DNA of 64,000 bases, taken from NCBI GenBank assembly GCA_016795505.1, contig JAEUHH010000005.1, positions 1-64,000 of the forward strand, written 5' to 3'. Both the position numbers and the translations under genes were made by a program. Below, piece by piece: positions 53,301-61,168 of this stretch (position 1 is its first letter; the number at the start of each line of letters is the position of its first letter). Below the pieces are notes generated by a model that saw nothing but the letters and a program-made list of their open reading frames with translations, was not told where the DNA came from and did no database searches. This DNA is from Verrucomicrobiales bacterium. GTDB lineage: Bacteria > Verrucomicrobiota > Verrucomicrobiia > Verrucomicrobiales > DEV007.

Positions 53301-56162
53301 GTTCTCTGTCTCCCGGTAATCCTTGAGCTTTTGTAAATACGCCTCGGCTGCCTCGAGGCGGTCATACAGGTTGGCAGAAAAGACGAAGCCAAAATCCTTG
53401 CGATGCGTCTGGAGGATGGCGCGCGCGAACTGCGCGAGCAGTTGCGCGTCGGAAGATCGTTCGATCGACCTTTGGATCTGCAATTGCTCCATGACATGTC
53501 CCGCAGCTTCGGTGACGGAGTCCACCTTTGCGAGCATGAGCTTGGCGATGGCAAGCAGTCTTTCTTGCCAGCCGTTCGACCATTCCGTTTGTTCAATGAT
53601 GGAGAATTGGGATGGGGAGTCGCGGTAGGCTTCAAAGTTGAGGTCCAGGCGGTGGGCGACTTCGCGGAGCTTTTCGAAATCCTCCCGGCTGTGGGTCGTG
53701 CCACTCGCCCAGGAGAGACCGGGTGTGGCCGGGCCAAAATCCCGAGTAACCAGACCGATCGCCCTGTGTATCGACAGTCCGTTCGGATGACGCTCGTGGA
53801 GGTGTGTGCAAACGAGGTTCAAGCGATCTCGGAGCACTCGGAGTCGGTTTGTCTCCTCGTCCCACTGCTCTTGGGTCAGGTCTCCCCGGACATTCCACGC
53901 ACGATCGAGTTGGCGGAGGATTTCCAACTTCGAAGCCTTGTGCGAATGGACCTCCAGGCAGAAGTCGCCCAAGCCCCTTTCTTCCAAGCGTCGATAGACG
54001 ACATCGAGAGCTGCCATCTTCTCCGCGACGAACAGCACCCTTTTACCCTTGAGGATGTTGTGGACGATCATGTTGGCGATCGTCTGCGACTTCCCCGTGC
54101 CAGGCGGACCGTCGAGGACAAAGTCGCAACCGGCCTCGGCGGCCACTACAGCGGCAAGTTGGGACGAGTCCGCCGGGAGCGGGGTGAAAAGATGGGCCGG
54201 ACCGGTCACCTGATCGAGATCCCCTTCCGTGGCGTCCCAAGCATTGCCCGAATAGCCTTCCTCTCCGCCCTCAATGAGATGTTTCACCACCGGATTGGCG
54301 ATGAGTTGATCACGCCGGTCTACGAGGTCTTTCCACATGAGATACTTGGCAAAGGAGAAGGTGCCGATCGCAGTCTCCGTGGTAACCTCAAATCCCGGGA
54401 TTTCCTTCACCACGAGTCGCAAGCGGTTCCAGATTCCGACTACATCAATGCCGCTTTCGTCCTCGGGCAGCTCACCGTCGAGGCCTGGGATTGCCAGATC
54501 GAAGTCCTGACGCAGTAGCTCAAGCAGCGTAAGATTGAAGCGGGGCTCGTCTTCGTGCGCCGACATGGTGATGCCCGATCGCGCGCTCTTCCGCGTCAGT
54601 TTGACCGGGTAGAGAATCAGAGGGGCGCGATAGACGCGGGTGTCCTCGGCACCTTTCTTCCAATTAAGGAATCCCAGTGCCAGAAAGAGCGTGTTCGCTC
54701 CACCCTCCGATATGTCAGCGTTCGCCTTCCGGTAAAGGTCGACGAGTTCTGCTTCCAGTTTCTTAGCTGTCAAAGGAGATAACACCTCGTGGGAATTGAG
54801 GGCATCAGTCGCGTACTGCTGGATCAGGTCCGTCTTGTTGCTCTGCTGATAGAGGTCCATGTCCCGGCCGCCAGCCTCGAACTCCGGCACTGCAGAGATG
54901 CGGACCGACTTCCCAGCGGCGAGGATGTCCTCCAGCAGACTCGGGTCGGGGCAGATTAGTGGTATGTGCTTGCTGCGTTCCGGGAGGTGTAGCAGCCGGT
55001 TGCGCGCCGTCAGATCGAGCAGCTTGCGTTGCCAAAGGTCGATTCGATCCTTGGCCGACTTTGGCTCGGTCGTGACTTCTATATCGAAGCCAGGCAATTG
55101 AGGTGCCTCTTCGAGAGCCTCCGAGGGCAAAGGCGCGGATGTCCCGTCGGACGCAGCGGATGAGGCCTGATCGATAAAACCGAGCGGGCGGATCTTGCGC
55201 ATGCGGGCCCGCCGGATATCGATCGCCATGACGAAGTCCTCGTCATTCAGTTGCTTCCTGGCTATGTCGATTGCGGCGCTGAACGACGCCGGAGGCGATT
55301 GGGAGACCAGAGTCGTTTCGAAGACGATGATTTCCTGCAACTCGATGCGCTTCCGTATAGCCGCCGCCTCCGAGACGATCAATTGGGAAAACTCCTGCGG
55401 CTGGAGCCACACACCTGTGAAGGCGTGGCCCTTCGTCAGGATGATGATCGGGTTCAGGCCCGCCTGTTCCAGAGCGGATGCAAAAAGGGTCGCCGTGTCG
55501 AGACAGGTCGCCACCTTGTTCTCAAGGATCGAGCCAGGCGTGCGCACCTTTTGGCCCTCGATCTCAAAACTTGCCGGTGGATAGGTGTAGCTGAGCCCGA
55601 TGCCAGCGACCGATGACCAGAGGGCAGAGGCGATTTCCCAACTGCGACTGCGCGACCGTTCACCGTATCCGTCGATGCCGGCCTTCTTCCCGGCACGTTG
55701 CAGGATGTCGCTCGCACCCTTCAGGATCCTGTCCACCGCCGGGTCGTTTGGCATGCAGAAAGCAGGGAGCAGTTCAGGCATCGATCCAGAGCCACCCCAC
55801 TGGGTCTTGGACAGCAGTTCTATTGGATGTGTTGCGGAGGCGATGGGAGGACGGTCCGGTTCACCGGCGCGAATCTGGAGGACCACATGCCCGTTGACGC
55901 TCTCCACCAATTCGGAAAGGAAAGTGCCCGACAAACGGATCTCCCGATCGGAGATCCGAATCTCGGCGCCCGGACGGATCGCGTCGATCTTCCAGATCTT
56001 CTTTTCGAGGAACGGAGGGTCTGCCTCCAACGAAACGGTCAATTCGGCGAGCGGTTCCCCGCTCCCGTTTTGGACCGTCAGATCGTGGAGGATCGGAACG
56101 GCGTTCTGATGCGAGGCAAAACCGACCTTCTGAGCGACGGTCGCGTTGATGGTGGGTGGCAT
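50340..56162 (-). CDS. DUF4011-helicase-Vsr multidomain protein (Hhe-like defence)
   Basis: A 1940-residue protein. In order: N-terminal beta-rich region; transglutaminase-like part (ATCLDTATLFASAL and KGHAFTGVWL, about 215-260); DUF4011-like RIDLWQRKLLDLTARNRLLHL (about 371); SF1 helicase with Walker A LDGPPGTGKSQTIA (about 683), Walker B VIFDEASQIAPWD (about 1312), VQGDERDIILLG and LNVAVTRSRREM; Vsr-type nuclease segment FEEAVAQRL with RIDLG and VECDGATYH (from about 1616); DUF3320-like C-terminus (from about 1770). This composition matches the single-gene anti-phage system called Hhe (DUF4011-helicase-Vsr). All ATPase and nuclease motifs look intact. ATG 56162 begins MPPTINATVAQ. Confidence 0.85.
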   Translation of the reverse strand: MPPTINATVAQKVGFASHQNAVPILHDLTVQNGSGEPLAELTVSLEADPPFLEKKIWKIDAIRPGAEIRISDREIRLSGTFLSELVESVNGHVVLQIRAGEPDRPPIASATHPIELLSKTQWGGSGSMPELLPAFCMPNDPAVDRILKGASDILQRAGKKAGIDGYGERSRSRSWEIASALWSSVAGIGLSYTYPPASFEIEGQKVRTPGSILENKVATCLDTATLFASALEQAGLNPIIILTKGHAFTGVWLQPQEFSQLIVSEAAAIRKRIELQEIIVFETTLVSQSPPASFSAAIDIARKQLNDEDFVMAIDIRRARMRKIRPLGFIDQASSAASDGTSAPLPSEALEEAPQLPGFDIEVTTEPKSAKDRIDLWQRKLLDLTARNRLLHLPERSKHIPLICPDPSLLEDILAAGKSVRISAVPEFEAGGRDMDLYQQSNKTDLIQQYATDALNSHEVLSPLTAKKLEAELVDLYRKANADISEGGANTLFLALGFLNWKKGAEDTRVYRAPLILYPVKLTRKSARSGITMSAHEDEPRFNLTLLELLRQDFDLAIPGLDGELPEDESGIDVVGIWNRLRLVVKEIPGFEVTTETAIGTFSFAKYLMWKDLVDRRDQLIANPVVKHLIEGGEEGYSGNAWDATEGDLDQVTGPAHLFTPLPADSSQLAAVVAAEAGCDFVLDGPPGTGKSQTIANMIVHNILKGKRVLFVAEKMAALDVVYRRLEERGLGDFCLEVHSHKASKLEILRQLDRAWNVRGDLTQEQWDEETNRLRVLRDRLNLVCTHLHERHPNGLSIHRAIGLVTRDFGPATPGLSWASGTTHSREDFEKLREVAHRLDLNFEAYRDSPSQFSIIEQTEWSNGWQERLLAIAKLMLAKVDSVTEAAGHVMEQLQIQRSIERSSDAQLLAQFARAILQTHRKDFGFVFSANLYDRLEAAEAYLQKLKDYRETENGLSVRYAEDAARRIDPDEIATQWKAASGKFWLLANFAKKKVTKSLAAAGGTSTLPDVAADMPRLERLKRLLAEMDSLAPLLIGLPGYADLRTQSAAIEEAIAIAGTLSQGFSRFSGSPEELVALKGTVRQLVVDANELLDPTGSIATATERLEGVLNDFQASYATFSELAGLSAPDRLVLAPLREACANIVTHEARLRNWCAWRRVRREAIQWRLEPVVCAIESGSLNKGSIDAAFLTGYAKWFAAEMIDRDPILREFVSAEHMDCIEEFRSLDDRVAELSIEYARTALGGRLPDKSAVGKKDGYGILKHELQKKRRHKPLRQLISEMGESFGLLAPCMLMSPLSIAQYLPVELQMFDLVIFDEASQIAPWDAVGSIARGRQVVIAGDPRQMPPTNFFQRGTTEGSSDDTVGEDLESILDECLAVGIPRRSLSWHYRSRHESLIAFSNLRYYDGNLITFPASETRESAVIWRKVDGLYAKGTGRTNQVEAKAIVDEAIRRLLDPAFRESKQTIGIITLNTDQQGLIEDLLDAARRQHPEIEPFFDETLHEPVFVKNLETVQGDERDIILLGIGYGPTEPGAKTMSMNFGPLNRDGGERRLNVAVTRSRREMVVFTSFDPSMIDLNRTSARAVRDLKHFLEFAERGPRALGEAVQGSVGGYDSPFEEAVAQRLRDRGWEVIPQVGVSRFRIDLGIVHPDRPGDYLVGVECDGATYHRAATARDRDKVRAAVLEGLGWTLLRVWSTDWFVNPNGEAMRLDKALRELLEADRSHRATSETQNRSEAREGENSSVSPTDNTASDAFPIEQNQATLFGEDGRTTYRVSDFSEFAERIRPDDFQKETYTPVLLDLVRHALECEAPIADELLIQRVARAHGFMRTGRLIRHRVLELVDSHFHLREDPIGGNFIWMQADQCAMPVPVRVPVGEDSVRPLDCIPSEEIYAAHAFRGKGDPAIEIARIFGIQRLTSAGRERIEAAIACDPQGPKVF

Positions 56163-56364
56163 GGTGGAGAGCGGGAGATTGGAGAGGACTTTATGAGTTC
56201 GGAACGTCAGAAAGACAACCGTAAACAAGTGCCTGCCCGCTGGGCGGTAGCGTGAACGCCCGAAGTCAGAAAGGCCAACTGGAAAGGCCGGCGCCAGCCA
56301 ACAGGCTCTTTCACTCCCCCGGGGAGCCACCGCCCCATCGATCCGACACCCGCGCCCCGGCTGC

Positions 56365-56988
56365 TCACGGCGCCATCCGGAACAGCGGGCCGGCCCAGGG
56401 ACTCGGGCCGGCGGTGCCGATCGCGGCCACGCGGAAGGCGTATTCCACCCCGGACTCCAGGTCCACCGTCCAGATCTTTGCCGCCGTGGGGCTGCCCAGC
56501 GGCTGCCATGCATCGTCCGGCTCATCGCGGCGGCGAAACTCTGCCTGATAGATGGCCGCCCCGCGCACCCGCTTCCACCGCAGGCGGATCTGGCCGGGGC
56601 GGTCGCCCATGACCGCGGTGAGCCGCGCCGGCGCCGGCAGCGTGCCCACCGGTTGGCCATCCCGGCGCAGGTCGAAGCCGGCGGATAGGATCTTCCCCGC
56701 GTCTCCGCCGCTCGCGGCATCGATGTGACTGGCCCGCTGTCGCAGGATGCCCTCGTAAGTCGTCCGGCCCGCCGCCTTGGCGGCGATGGCTTCGCGGTAG
56801 GCTGTCAGGGCGTGCTGGACCGCCATCACCTGTCCCTCCCACGTGTCCGTCGCGGCGATGAAGGCCGCCTCGTCGGGGACGGGGTCCGGAAAGTTCGGAT
56901 TATCGTCCATCGCCCGTTCATGCTTCCGCCCGATCGCGAGCAATTCCAGATCGGGCAGCCCGTTCAATGTGAGTCGTACCTTGGCCAT
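56365..56988 (-). CDS. Small fibronectin type III domain protein
   Basis: A 207-residue protein without signal peptide. The N-terminal half is helical (AIGRKHERAMDDNPNFPDPVPD, WEGQVMAVQHALTAYREAI) and the C-terminal half is an FN3 domain (IRLRWKRVRGAAIYQAEFRRRD, WTVDLESGVEYAFRVAAIGTAGPSPW). It belongs to a type of small FN3 protein I associate with Verrucomicrobiota genomes; the role is unknown. ATG 56988 is chosen. The curved AT-rich array begins 80 bases upstream, so it occupies the promoter side of this gene. Confidence 0.7.
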   Translation of the reverse strand: MAKVRLTLNGLPDLELLAIGRKHERAMDDNPNFPDPVPDEAAFIAATDTWEGQVMAVQHALTAYREAIAAKAAGRTTYEGILRQRASHIDAASGGDAGKILSAGFDLRRDGQPVGTLPAPARLTAVMGDRPGQIRLRWKRVRGAAIYQAEFRRRDEPDDAWQPLGSPTAAKIWTVDLESGVEYAFRVAAIGTAGPSPWAGPLFRMAP

Positions 56989-57068
56989 GGCAGTCGTCTT
57001 CGCCGGTTTACCCTGCCGCCGGGCGGCAGTCGGCAAAAGCATGGGGGATTTCCGTCCTAACCGCAATC

Positions 57069-57324
57069 AAAAATGTCCATTTTAAAGGAAAAAATCTGCC
57101 TTTTTATGTGGGAAAATTGATTTTGTCAGTCAAAAATACTAGTTTTGTTGTTGGAATGATCTGTTTTGCTAGCAAAACGCCTCCTTTTGCTATTGGAAAA
57201 ATAGAATGTGATAAAAGAATGACCAATTTTGACTTAAAGATGAATAAATTTGATTTGATAAATGAACATTTTTGAGTTCGAAATTGAGACTTGTGATGTA
57301 AAAATACCATTTTTACCTGCAAAA
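57069..57324. promoter_or_regulatory. Helically phased A/T-tract array (intrinsically curved DNA)
   Basis: About 23 runs of A or T (3-6 bases), alternating strands, with centres near 57071, 57081, 57091, 57103, 57114, 57123, 57134, 57144, 57165, 57175, 57186, 57199, 57228, 57237, 57248, 57261, 57271, 57282, 57302, 57312 and 57322. Counting skipped positions, 24 steps cover about 251 bases, that is close to 10.5 bases per step, the DNA helical repeat. Seen as units, it is a degenerate 21-base repeat of the form AAAA-N5-ATTTTT-N6. It is strikingly AT-rich in a GC-rich genome. Confidence 0.75.
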
Positions 57325-57589
57325 CCTTGGCTTTCTGCTGCGGCTGGCTCCGTTCCGAGAAGGGGTTTATGCGGGTGCGCTGTCAGACGGGCGGCGCCCC
57401 ATCCGCATGGGACAACCCCATCCGGGGTTGCTGGCAAAGGGACCGGGAGACCCGGAGTTTCACTCCGGGCTATTCATGGAGCATCCCTCCGGGATGCGCG
57501 TGGCGGGCGCACGGTCGAATAATGCCTCCGGGATGCGCGTGGGCGATCTCACGATTTCAATCCCTCATCATCCCATGGCTTGGCGATGC
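57325..57589. other. Gene-free stretch with short repeats
   Basis: No convincing ORF. Two copies of CTCCGGGATGCGCGTGG lie about 41 bases apart (near 57488 and 57529), and the first is preceded by GGAGCATCCCTCCGGGATGC, which can form a hairpin. This is non-coding repeat-bearing spacer between the curved array and the palindrome doublet. Confidence 0.5.
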
Positions 57590-57641
57590 GACAGGGTCTG
57601 ATCGCCGATCAGACCCGGTTTGATCGGCGATCGAACCGGGT
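57590..57641. repeat. Palindrome doublet, REP/BIME-like, ACCCGGT/TGATCG family
   Basis: Two adjacent palindromes. The first has GGGTCTGATCG (57594-57604) and CGATCAGACCC (57606-57616) with a one-base loop. The second has ACCCGGTTTGATCG (57613-57626) and CGATCGAACCGGGT (57628-57641) with 13 of 14 pairs. They share the TGATCGG core of the repeats at 2812, 17852 and 35111. Located past the 3' end of the ceramidase-like gene. Confidence 0.75.
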
Positions 57642-57711
57642 CTCATCGGAGCAGGCGGCGGAGGCGGCGGAGGCCCTTGGCGGGTCGGAGCGTTCGGTGG
57701 TGGGCGGCAGG

Positions 57712-59181
57712 TCAGAGCGCCTTCAACTCGCCGAGCATTTCCAGCAGGGCTCGGGTGAGCTTGACCGAGGCGTCCTTTTCAAACCGCGAGACGCCGAGCC
57801 AGCTCTCGTAGCCACCCAGCTCGAGCTGATGGGGCGGGGGCAGGTAGCCGTAGCCGCCGTTGGCGAGTTCGATGAGAAAGGTGTGGGGGAAGGGGCTCTT
57901 TTCTTTGATCTCAAGGCCGATCTCGACCAGCACCTCGAAGGGCATCGAGACGATGGCCTGGTCGCCGATGCGGATGGCCTGCACGATGACGTCTTCGCTG
58001 CCGGGGGGCTCGGCGCCGCCGTAGGCGACGGTGTTGGCGGCGACGGAGGCGGTGCGCTCATGGATGGCGGCCTGCTCCTTGCGGGGCAGGGCGAGCAACT
58101 GGGTCGCCTTTTCGATCTCGGCCGCTGTCGGTACCCGGTAGTCGAGGGTGACGAGACGCTGGCGCATGGCGACGACGGGGTCCGCGTGGTAGGTGTCGAT
58201 TTTCTTCACGGCCCGCCAGGCGGTGTCGGCGGCTTTTGCGGCGACGATGCGCACTTGCTCGAAGGGGGCGCGGGGCGGCCGTTTCTGGTCGAAGTCGATA
58301 TTGTTGATGTCGCCGGCGGCGCCGTTGGTCATGAAGGCGACGAAGGTGGCGGGGGGCTTCGATCCGCCGATGCGATAGGGCATGACGCGGGCGAATTCGC
58401 CGAAGTAGTCCGCCGATGCCATGCCGACGACTTTGCCATTCTCCTCGGTGACGGTGGGGATGCCGCCGACGTAGTGGAGTGCCCAGTTGGCGATGAGTCC
58501 GAGGGGGCGGCGGCCTTTGCGGGTGCGCACGTCGACGATGCACAGCTCGGGATCGGTGGGGCCGGCGGGCTTGAGCAGGTTTTCGCGCGGGGCATTGGTC
58601 CGGACCTGATCGAGGCCGCCGAGGGGATTCGGGGTCATGGTGCCGGGCTTGAGAAACCACCGGCGGTTGTAAACCTCGGTGGGTTCCTCGTCGGAGGCGT
58701 AGCCGACCTCGGCAGGCTGGAGGGACTCGATGGCGCGGGTCAGGGCCTCGGCGAGTCCGTCGCGGCGCTTTTTCTCGTAGGCGATCCGGCCGGGCGAGGA
58801 GTCGCCGCCTTTGGGCGCGGAATGGGTGTGGGTGGCGCAGACGAGCATCTCCTCGGGCTTCCAGCCGGTCTGGGCGGCGACGGCGGCATTGACTTCGTCG
58901 GACATCTCGCGCCCGACTCCGATGTCGTCGATGAGGGCGATGACGGCGCGGCCCTCACCATTTTGGAAGGCCACGGCGCGGACATGCAGGGGGTCGTGGA
59001 CGTGGTTCGAGCGGCCGGATCGCAGGTCGATGGGAAACACGTCGGGTGAGATGTCGACCGCGGCGACGCCGGCGAGCAGTCCGTCTGCGGGCGGTGGCAC
59101 CTCGGCGGCGGTCAGTGGCTGGGAGACCGCGGCAATGGCGATGGCGGTGGCGAGGAGGATGGGCAGGCTGGGTGGTCTCAT
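57712..59181 (-). CDS. Neutral/alkaline ceramidase-like protein, exported
   Basis: A 489-residue protein starting at ATG 59181 with signal peptide (LPILLATAIAIAAVSQPLTAA). The fold resembles the neutral/alkaline non-lysosomal ceramidase N-terminal domain: GVAAVDISPD opening, LIDDIGVGREMSDEV, CATHTHSAPKGG with candidate zinc His residues, NWALHYVGG and TNGAAGDINNIDF. Bacterial paralogues in Verrucomicrobiota and Planctomycetes are numerous and seldom act on ceramide, so substrate is open. Divergent from the PEP-hydrolase fragment. Confidence 0.78.
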   Translation of the reverse strand: MRPPSLPILLATAIAIAAVSQPLTAAEVPPPADGLLAGVAAVDISPDVFPIDLRSGRSNHVHDPLHVRAVAFQNGEGRAVIALIDDIGVGREMSDEVNAAVAAQTGWKPEEMLVCATHTHSAPKGGDSSPGRIAYEKKRRDGLAEALTRAIESLQPAEVGYASDEEPTEVYNRRWFLKPGTMTPNPLGGLDQVRTNAPRENLLKPAGPTDPELCIVDVRTRKGRRPLGLIANWALHYVGGIPTVTEENGKVVGMASADYFGEFARVMPYRIGGSKPPATFVAFMTNGAAGDINNIDFDQKRPPRAPFEQVRIVAAKAADTAWRAVKKIDTYHADPVVAMRQRLVTLDYRVPTAAEIEKATQLLALPRKEQAAIHERTASVAANTVAYGGAEPPGSEDVIVQAIRIGDQAIVSMPFEVLVEIGLEIKEKSPFPHTFLIELANGGYGYLPPPHQLELGGYESWLGVSRFEKDASVKLTRALLEMLGELKAL

Positions 59182-59288
59182 GGGGAGCGATGGGCGGGTG
59201 ATGCGTGGGCCGCCATGAAAACACGGAAAGGCCCCACCGCGCAGGCACGGGATGACGCGGGGGCGCCGATGGGGGGCGAACGGGGAGG

Positions 59289-59428
59289 TTGCGGCGGGAA
59301 TTTTCTGGTTTACCGGAGCCGCATGCCAAATCCATGGACCGGGGTGGGAAACCCCTACACACGCCAGGAAGTCCTCGACCGGCTCCGCGACACGCTCTCG
59401 CGGGGCGAGGCGATCATCGCCGCGGGTG
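59289..59428 (+). repeat. 140-bp direct repeat, copy 1 (5' end of PEP-hydrolase-family gene)
   Basis: Identical, base for base, to 61169-61308 (constant offset 1880). It carries 34 bases of leader plus the first 35 codons of the gene. The sequence diverges abruptly after GCGGGTG. Confidence 0.97.
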
Positions 59429-59475
59429 GTTTGACGGGCGCTACGATTCACGGCAGATTCTCGTTGTCGGCATGA
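59323..59475 (+). pseudogene. Truncated copy of the PEP-hydrolase-family gene, stop overlaps ATPase start
   Basis: The first 35 codons equal those of the intact gene at 61203, then the frame continues for about 15 unrelated codons (GLTGATIHGRFSLSA) and ends at TGA 59473-59475. This TGA forms ATGA with the ATPase start ATG at 59472. The fragment keeps the original upstream side, so it may supply transcription and coupled translation to the inserted ATPase gene; that is inference. Confidence 0.85.
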
Positions 59476-60584
59476 TTAATCGTCTTTACGTCAACAATTT
59501 TCGCTGTCTCGTCGCCTTCGAGACGCAATTCGATTCATTCGGGGTGCTGTGTGGGCCCAACGGATCGGGAAAAAGCTCCGTGTTTGACGCGTTGAGACTG
59601 GTTCAGAGCCTGGCGACCGGCGAGGGCGTGCTGGGAGGGGACGGCGAACGGGATGTACCCCACCTTGACTTCACCAACTGGCTTTCTTCGAAAGTTCAGG
59701 AATTCGAGATCGACGTAGACTCTGGAGGACAGCGCTTTGGCTATGTCCTGCATATCGAGCAAACCGCCGAATTTGAGAAGCCCCGAATCGTGAAGGAACA
59801 GGCCAGCTGTGATGGCAGGCTCCTTTTCGAACGGGATTTGGACGGTGTCAGGTTCCGCACCGAGGGCGGCAGGGAGGTCGGGTTTCCGCTCGACTGGCGA
59901 CAGGCGGCCCTCTCGTCAATCCAGCCGAGAGGGGCGCTCGGAGACATTGAGACTCTCCAACAGACGATGGCCCGTCTCCTCATCCTGCGCCCAAATCCGC
60001 GAGCCATGGAGCGAGAAAGCAAATCAAAGGCGAAGCATCCCGACCTCCATCTGGGCAACTTGACGTCTTGGTACCGTTCACTGGCCCAAGACGACGAATT
60101 TCGCGCTCCGCTCGGAGATGCTCTTCGTGAGGTTTGGCCGGACTTTCGGTCATTTAAACTGGAGGATGTGGGTCTCAACACCGAGGCGCTGCGTCTGCGC
60201 TTTGGCGACTTGGGGGGCAGTGCCTCGAGCGACCTGTTCTTCCATCAACTATCGGATGGTGAAAAGGGCATCATCGGACTCTACATGATTCGCGCCGCCT
60301 TGATGATCGGCGCAGTGGAAACCGTTTTGATTGACGAGCCAGATAACTATGTTGGTCTTCCGGAATTGCAGCCTTGGGTCCTCTCCATGCGAGAACTCCT
60401 CGCAGAGACCCGTCAGGCAGTTTTGATCACTCATCATCCCGAGGTTTTGAGCAGCGCCGGGGCGGCCGCGGGTCGCTATCTCTGGCGGGACAATCACACA
60501 TCCCCCACCCGGATCGGGCCCTTGGATGTGCCGGAAGGGTTGACGCCGGGAGAAGCTGTAGCGAGGGGGTGGGTCCGTGGCTAG
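59472..60584 (+). CDS. AAA ATPase (AAA_15/21, RecF/OLD-like) of a two-gene cassette
   Basis: A 370-residue ABC-type ATPase without TOPRIM domain. It opens with INRLYVNNFRCL; Walker A is CGPNGSGKSS (28-35), the signature QLSDGEKGIIGLY (about 258), Walker B VLIDEPDNYVGLP (about 285), and the His switch LITHHPEVL. Proteins of this build pair with TOPRIM or nuclease partners in defence systems such as PARIS, and relate to Septu and Gabija ATPases. It overlaps the next gene by 8 bases. The start sits in an ATGA junction with a truncated host ORF. Lower codon regularity than its neighbours suggests transfer. Confidence 0.85.
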   Translation: MINRLYVNNFRCLVAFETQFDSFGVLCGPNGSGKSSVFDALRLVQSLATGEGVLGGDGERDVPHLDFTNWLSSKVQEFEIDVDSGGQRFGYVLHIEQTAEFEKPRIVKEQASCDGRLLFERDLDGVRFRTEGGREVGFPLDWRQAALSSIQPRGALGDIETLQQTMARLLILRPNPRAMERESKSKAKHPDLHLGNLTSWYRSLAQDDEFRAPLGDALREVWPDFRSFKLEDVGLNTEALRLRFGDLGGSASSDLFFHQLSDGEKGIIGLYMIRAALMIGAVETVLIDEPDNYVGLPELQPWVLSMRELLAETRQAVLITHHPEVLSSAGAAAGRYLWRDNHTSPTRIGPLDVPEGLTPGEAVARGWVRG

Positions 60585-61140
60585 TCGAACCCGGATCATC
60601 TGTTTGCACGAAGGAGTGAAGGGCAGAAGCATCGATCCCCTTTTCATCAACGTGCTGATCAAAAGACTCAATCCGGCTTGGCTCCGACCCTGGCCGGGCA
60701 GCAACGCGGTCCACACCGTGGATTGTGGAGGAAGGCCAACATTGATGGCCAGATTGCCAGACGAGATCCGGGCTGCGGAGCGGGCGGGAGGCGACACCAC
60801 GGTGATGGTTTGGGCTGATGTGGACGATGACATGGATGGTCCAGAAGCGCTGAAGGACGCATTTTGGAAGGCTTCTGAAGCGGCAGGCATTGCCCGAAAC
60901 CAGTTCGACCGGGTCGTATTCGCCTTCGCAAAAGACAGGCTGGAGAACTGGATCCAGTTCCTCAACGAGGGTGCCACCGACGAATCGCTGGAGGGCCCCC
61001 GCGTCAGGGACGGCGATGCGGTCAGGGCGGCAAGGGCGCTCGCCGACCGATGCTTGCGCGGAGAGACGGGTGGCGACTTTCCGCCCTCTCTGGGTTGGTC
61101 ATGCCATAACTGGAGGGTGTTGCGTCGTCGCATGCCCTGA
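60577..61140 (+). CDS. Putative TOPRIM-like partner protein
   Basis: A 187-residue protein starting at GTG 60577 inside the ATPase 3' end. The first strand ends in an acidic motif RIICLHEGVKG (Glu near residue 11) and a central strand has VMVWADVDDDMDG (Asp cluster near 80), the spacing expected of a small TOPRIM (Glu, then DxD) fold, as in DUF4276 or DUF4435 proteins. The C-terminal part is helical. As effector or regulator of the ATPase it would fit a PARIS-like arrangement, but I cannot confirm the family by eye. Confidence 0.6.
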   Translation: MASRTRIICLHEGVKGRSIDPLFINVLIKRLNPAWLRPWPGSNAVHTVDCGGRPTLMARLPDEIRAAERAGGDTTVMVWADVDDDMDGPEALKDAFWKASEAAGIARNQFDRVVFAFAKDRLENWIQFLNEGATDESLEGPRVRDGDAVRAARALADRCLRGETGGDFPPSLGWSCHNWRVLRRRMP

Positions 61141-61168
61141 AGCAGGAACGGTGAGACGATTTGTCCGA

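Noticed and set aside
57069-57324. CRISPR array (about 21-base spacing)
   Set aside because: The units are degenerate with no exact repeat or unique spacers; the regularity is in A/T-run position only. No cas genes are present.
57580-59049. A 489-residue plus-strand frame
   Set aside because: Antisense shadow of the ceramidase-like gene, Gly/Asp-rich without domains.
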